Assembly: GCA_902569285.1 (NCBI GenBank)
Contig: CACFTS010000003.1
Coordinates: forward strand, 1-61,213
Direction of reading: 5' to 3'
DNA: 61,213 nt
Origin: an uncultured Pelagibacteraceae bacterium
GTDB lineage: Bacteria; Pseudomonadota; Alphaproteobacteria; Pelagibacterales; Pelagibacteraceae
The translations under genes were made by a program, and so were the position numbers. Shown one piece after another: positions 60,001 to 61,213 of the stretch. Below the pieces are notes generated by a model that did not search any database, was not told the DNA's origin, and saw only the letters and a program-made list of their open reading frames with translations. Position 1 is the stretch's first letter, and the number at the start of each line of letters is the position of its first letter.

Positions 60001-61213
60001 GCTTGGAAAAATTTATTCCAAATAAAACAGCTTTAATTACATTAATCGCTGCTTGCTTAATAGTAATTATATCTCTTGGAATTAGACAAACTTTTGGTCT
60101 TTTCTTTTTTGACTTTGAAATTGATCTTGGTTGTACCCAAACTCAATTTGGATTTGCAATGGGTATTCAATTACTTTTTTGGGGCTTATTGGGTCCTGTT
60201 TTTGGAATAATTACTGATAAATATGGTGGAAGAATAGCTGTGATTATTGGATTTTTATTTTATCTAGCTGGAATATATTTTTTAAACTATGGACCTAATA
60301 CTGGCTCTTGGTTTATATTTGATATTGGACTTCTTATTGGAGTAGGTCTAGGTGCTACTGCAATTAGTATTCCTGTTTCAATTGTAGCAAAACATTTTCC
60401 TCTAAATACTAGAACTATGGCAACCGGTATTGTAACAGCCGCAGGTTCATTTGGATATTTTATTTCTCCAATGTACACAAGATATACATTGCTTGAATTT
60501 GGTTGGAACACAACATTAGTTATTTTTGGAATAATGATTATTGCAGGTTTAATTATAGCTTTTTTTCTATCAACACCAATGGAACAAACCAATCAAGAAA
60601 ACGAAATGAATCAAACAGCCACAGAAGCAATCAAAGAGGCTTTTTCAAATAAAAGTTTTAATTATTTAACCTTAGGTTTTTTTGTTTGTGGATGGCATAT
60701 TGCACTTGTCGCAACACATATACCAATGCATATTAGAGACAAAGGTCTAGAAGACTGGACGGCAACAGCAATATTAGCATTAATTGGGCTATTTAATATT
60801 TTTGGAACATTAAGTAGCGGTTATTTGTCTACAAGAATTAGTAAGAAAAAACTATTGAGTGCAATTTATCTATTAAGAGGTGTTTCACTAATTTATTTTG
60901 TCTTCATGCCACCTAGCGTAATTAATGCCCTGATCTTTGGAATTACATTTGGGTATCTTTGGTTAGCAACAGTACCTCCTACCAATGGTATAGTTGGCCA
61001 CATATTTGGAACTAAGTACATAACTTTATTGTATGGATTTGTTTTTTTAAGTCATCAAGTTGGATCATTCTTAGGAGCTTATCTTGGTGGTTTATTTCAT
61101 GATTTATATGGCTCACTTGATTATGCTTGGTATATTTCTATTGCTTTATCTTTGTTTGCAGGCTTGATACATTTACCTATAAAAGAGAAAGCAATTGAAA
61201 GACAACAGCTTGC
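59997..61213 (+). CDS. MFS transporter, runs off window end
   Basis: Open frame from ATG 59997: MSLEKFIPNKTALITLIAACLIVIISLGIRQTFGLFFFDFE...FGIITDKYGGRIAVIIGF. Confidence 0.85.
   Translation, partial: MSLEKFIPNKTALITLIAACLIVIISLGIRQTFGLFFFDFEIDLGCTQTQFGFAMGIQLLFWGLLGPVFGIITDKYGGRIAVIIGFLFYLAGIYFLNYGPNTGSWFIFDIGLLIGVGLGATAISIPVSIVAKHFPLNTRTMATGIVTAAGSFGYFISPMYTRYTLLEFGWNTTLVIFGIMIIAGLIIAFFLSTPMEQTNQENEMNQTATEAIKEAFSNKSFNYLTLGFFVCGWHIALVATHIPMHIRDKGLEDWTATAILALIGLFNIFGTLSSGYLSTRISKKKLLSAIYLLRGVSLIYFVFMPPSVINALIFGITFGYLWLATVPPTNGIVGHIFGTKYITLLYGFVFLSHQVGSFLGAYLGGLFHDLYGSLDYAWYISIALSLFAGLIHLPIKEKAIERQQL

Noticed and set aside
60287-60592. Minus-strand 101-aa ORF at the end of the window
   Set aside because: Antisense to the MFS transporter frame that is open from 59997 to the window end.
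1-61213. CRISPR arrays, prophage or IS elements
   Set aside because: No regularly spaced direct repeats, Cas proteins, integrase/transposase motifs or phage structural genes were seen in either strand's ORFs.

Overview
AT-rich, densely packed bacterial chromosome segment. Gene content, tiny intergenic gaps and a thiV-like symporter behind a TPP riboswitch suggest a SAR11/Pelagibacterales-type marine alphaproteobacterium (inference). About 0-8 kb: form II CoxL-type molybdenum hydroxylase (coxS fragment-L-M), XdhC/MobA-like maturation genes and moaE/D/C/A. About 8-26 kb: sugar-acid module (ALDH, rhamnonate-dehydratase-like enolase, PdxA-like, tripartite tricarboxylate transporter, ROK kinase, sugar ABC importer, several SDRs, IlvD/Edd dehydratase, FAH hydrolase, SMP-30 lactonase) consistent with non-phosphorylative deoxy-sugar or sugar-acid catabolism. 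About 26-31 kb: ccdA, TPP riboswitch plus Na+/solute symporter, ABC-2 exporter, small OMP. About 31-50 kb: an accessory island with sugar nucleotide genes, an unusual autotransporter-barrel/coiled-coil/TM protein, a MORN membrane protein, a 970-aa LRR protein, an Hsp70-TerB-M48 peptidase operon ending in two paralogous unknown proteins, and a convergent compact operon of DUF2779 and DUF2130 nuclease-like proteins with small ORFs. About 50-61 kb: core genes (rseP-like, HU, amtB, GT9, FkbM, rhodanese, recX, cysQ-like, mnmA, metC-like, MFS). Best candidates for undescribed systems: the Hsp70/TerB/M48/paralog operon with its divergent LRR/MORN pair, and the DUF2779/DUF2130 operon. Other items include a 32-bp exact inverted-orientation repeat, a 27-aa very basic micro-ORF, a terminator embedded in the tctB 5' end, and a structured intergenic region at the island edge. 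All family calls come from reading motifs by eye; no searches were run.
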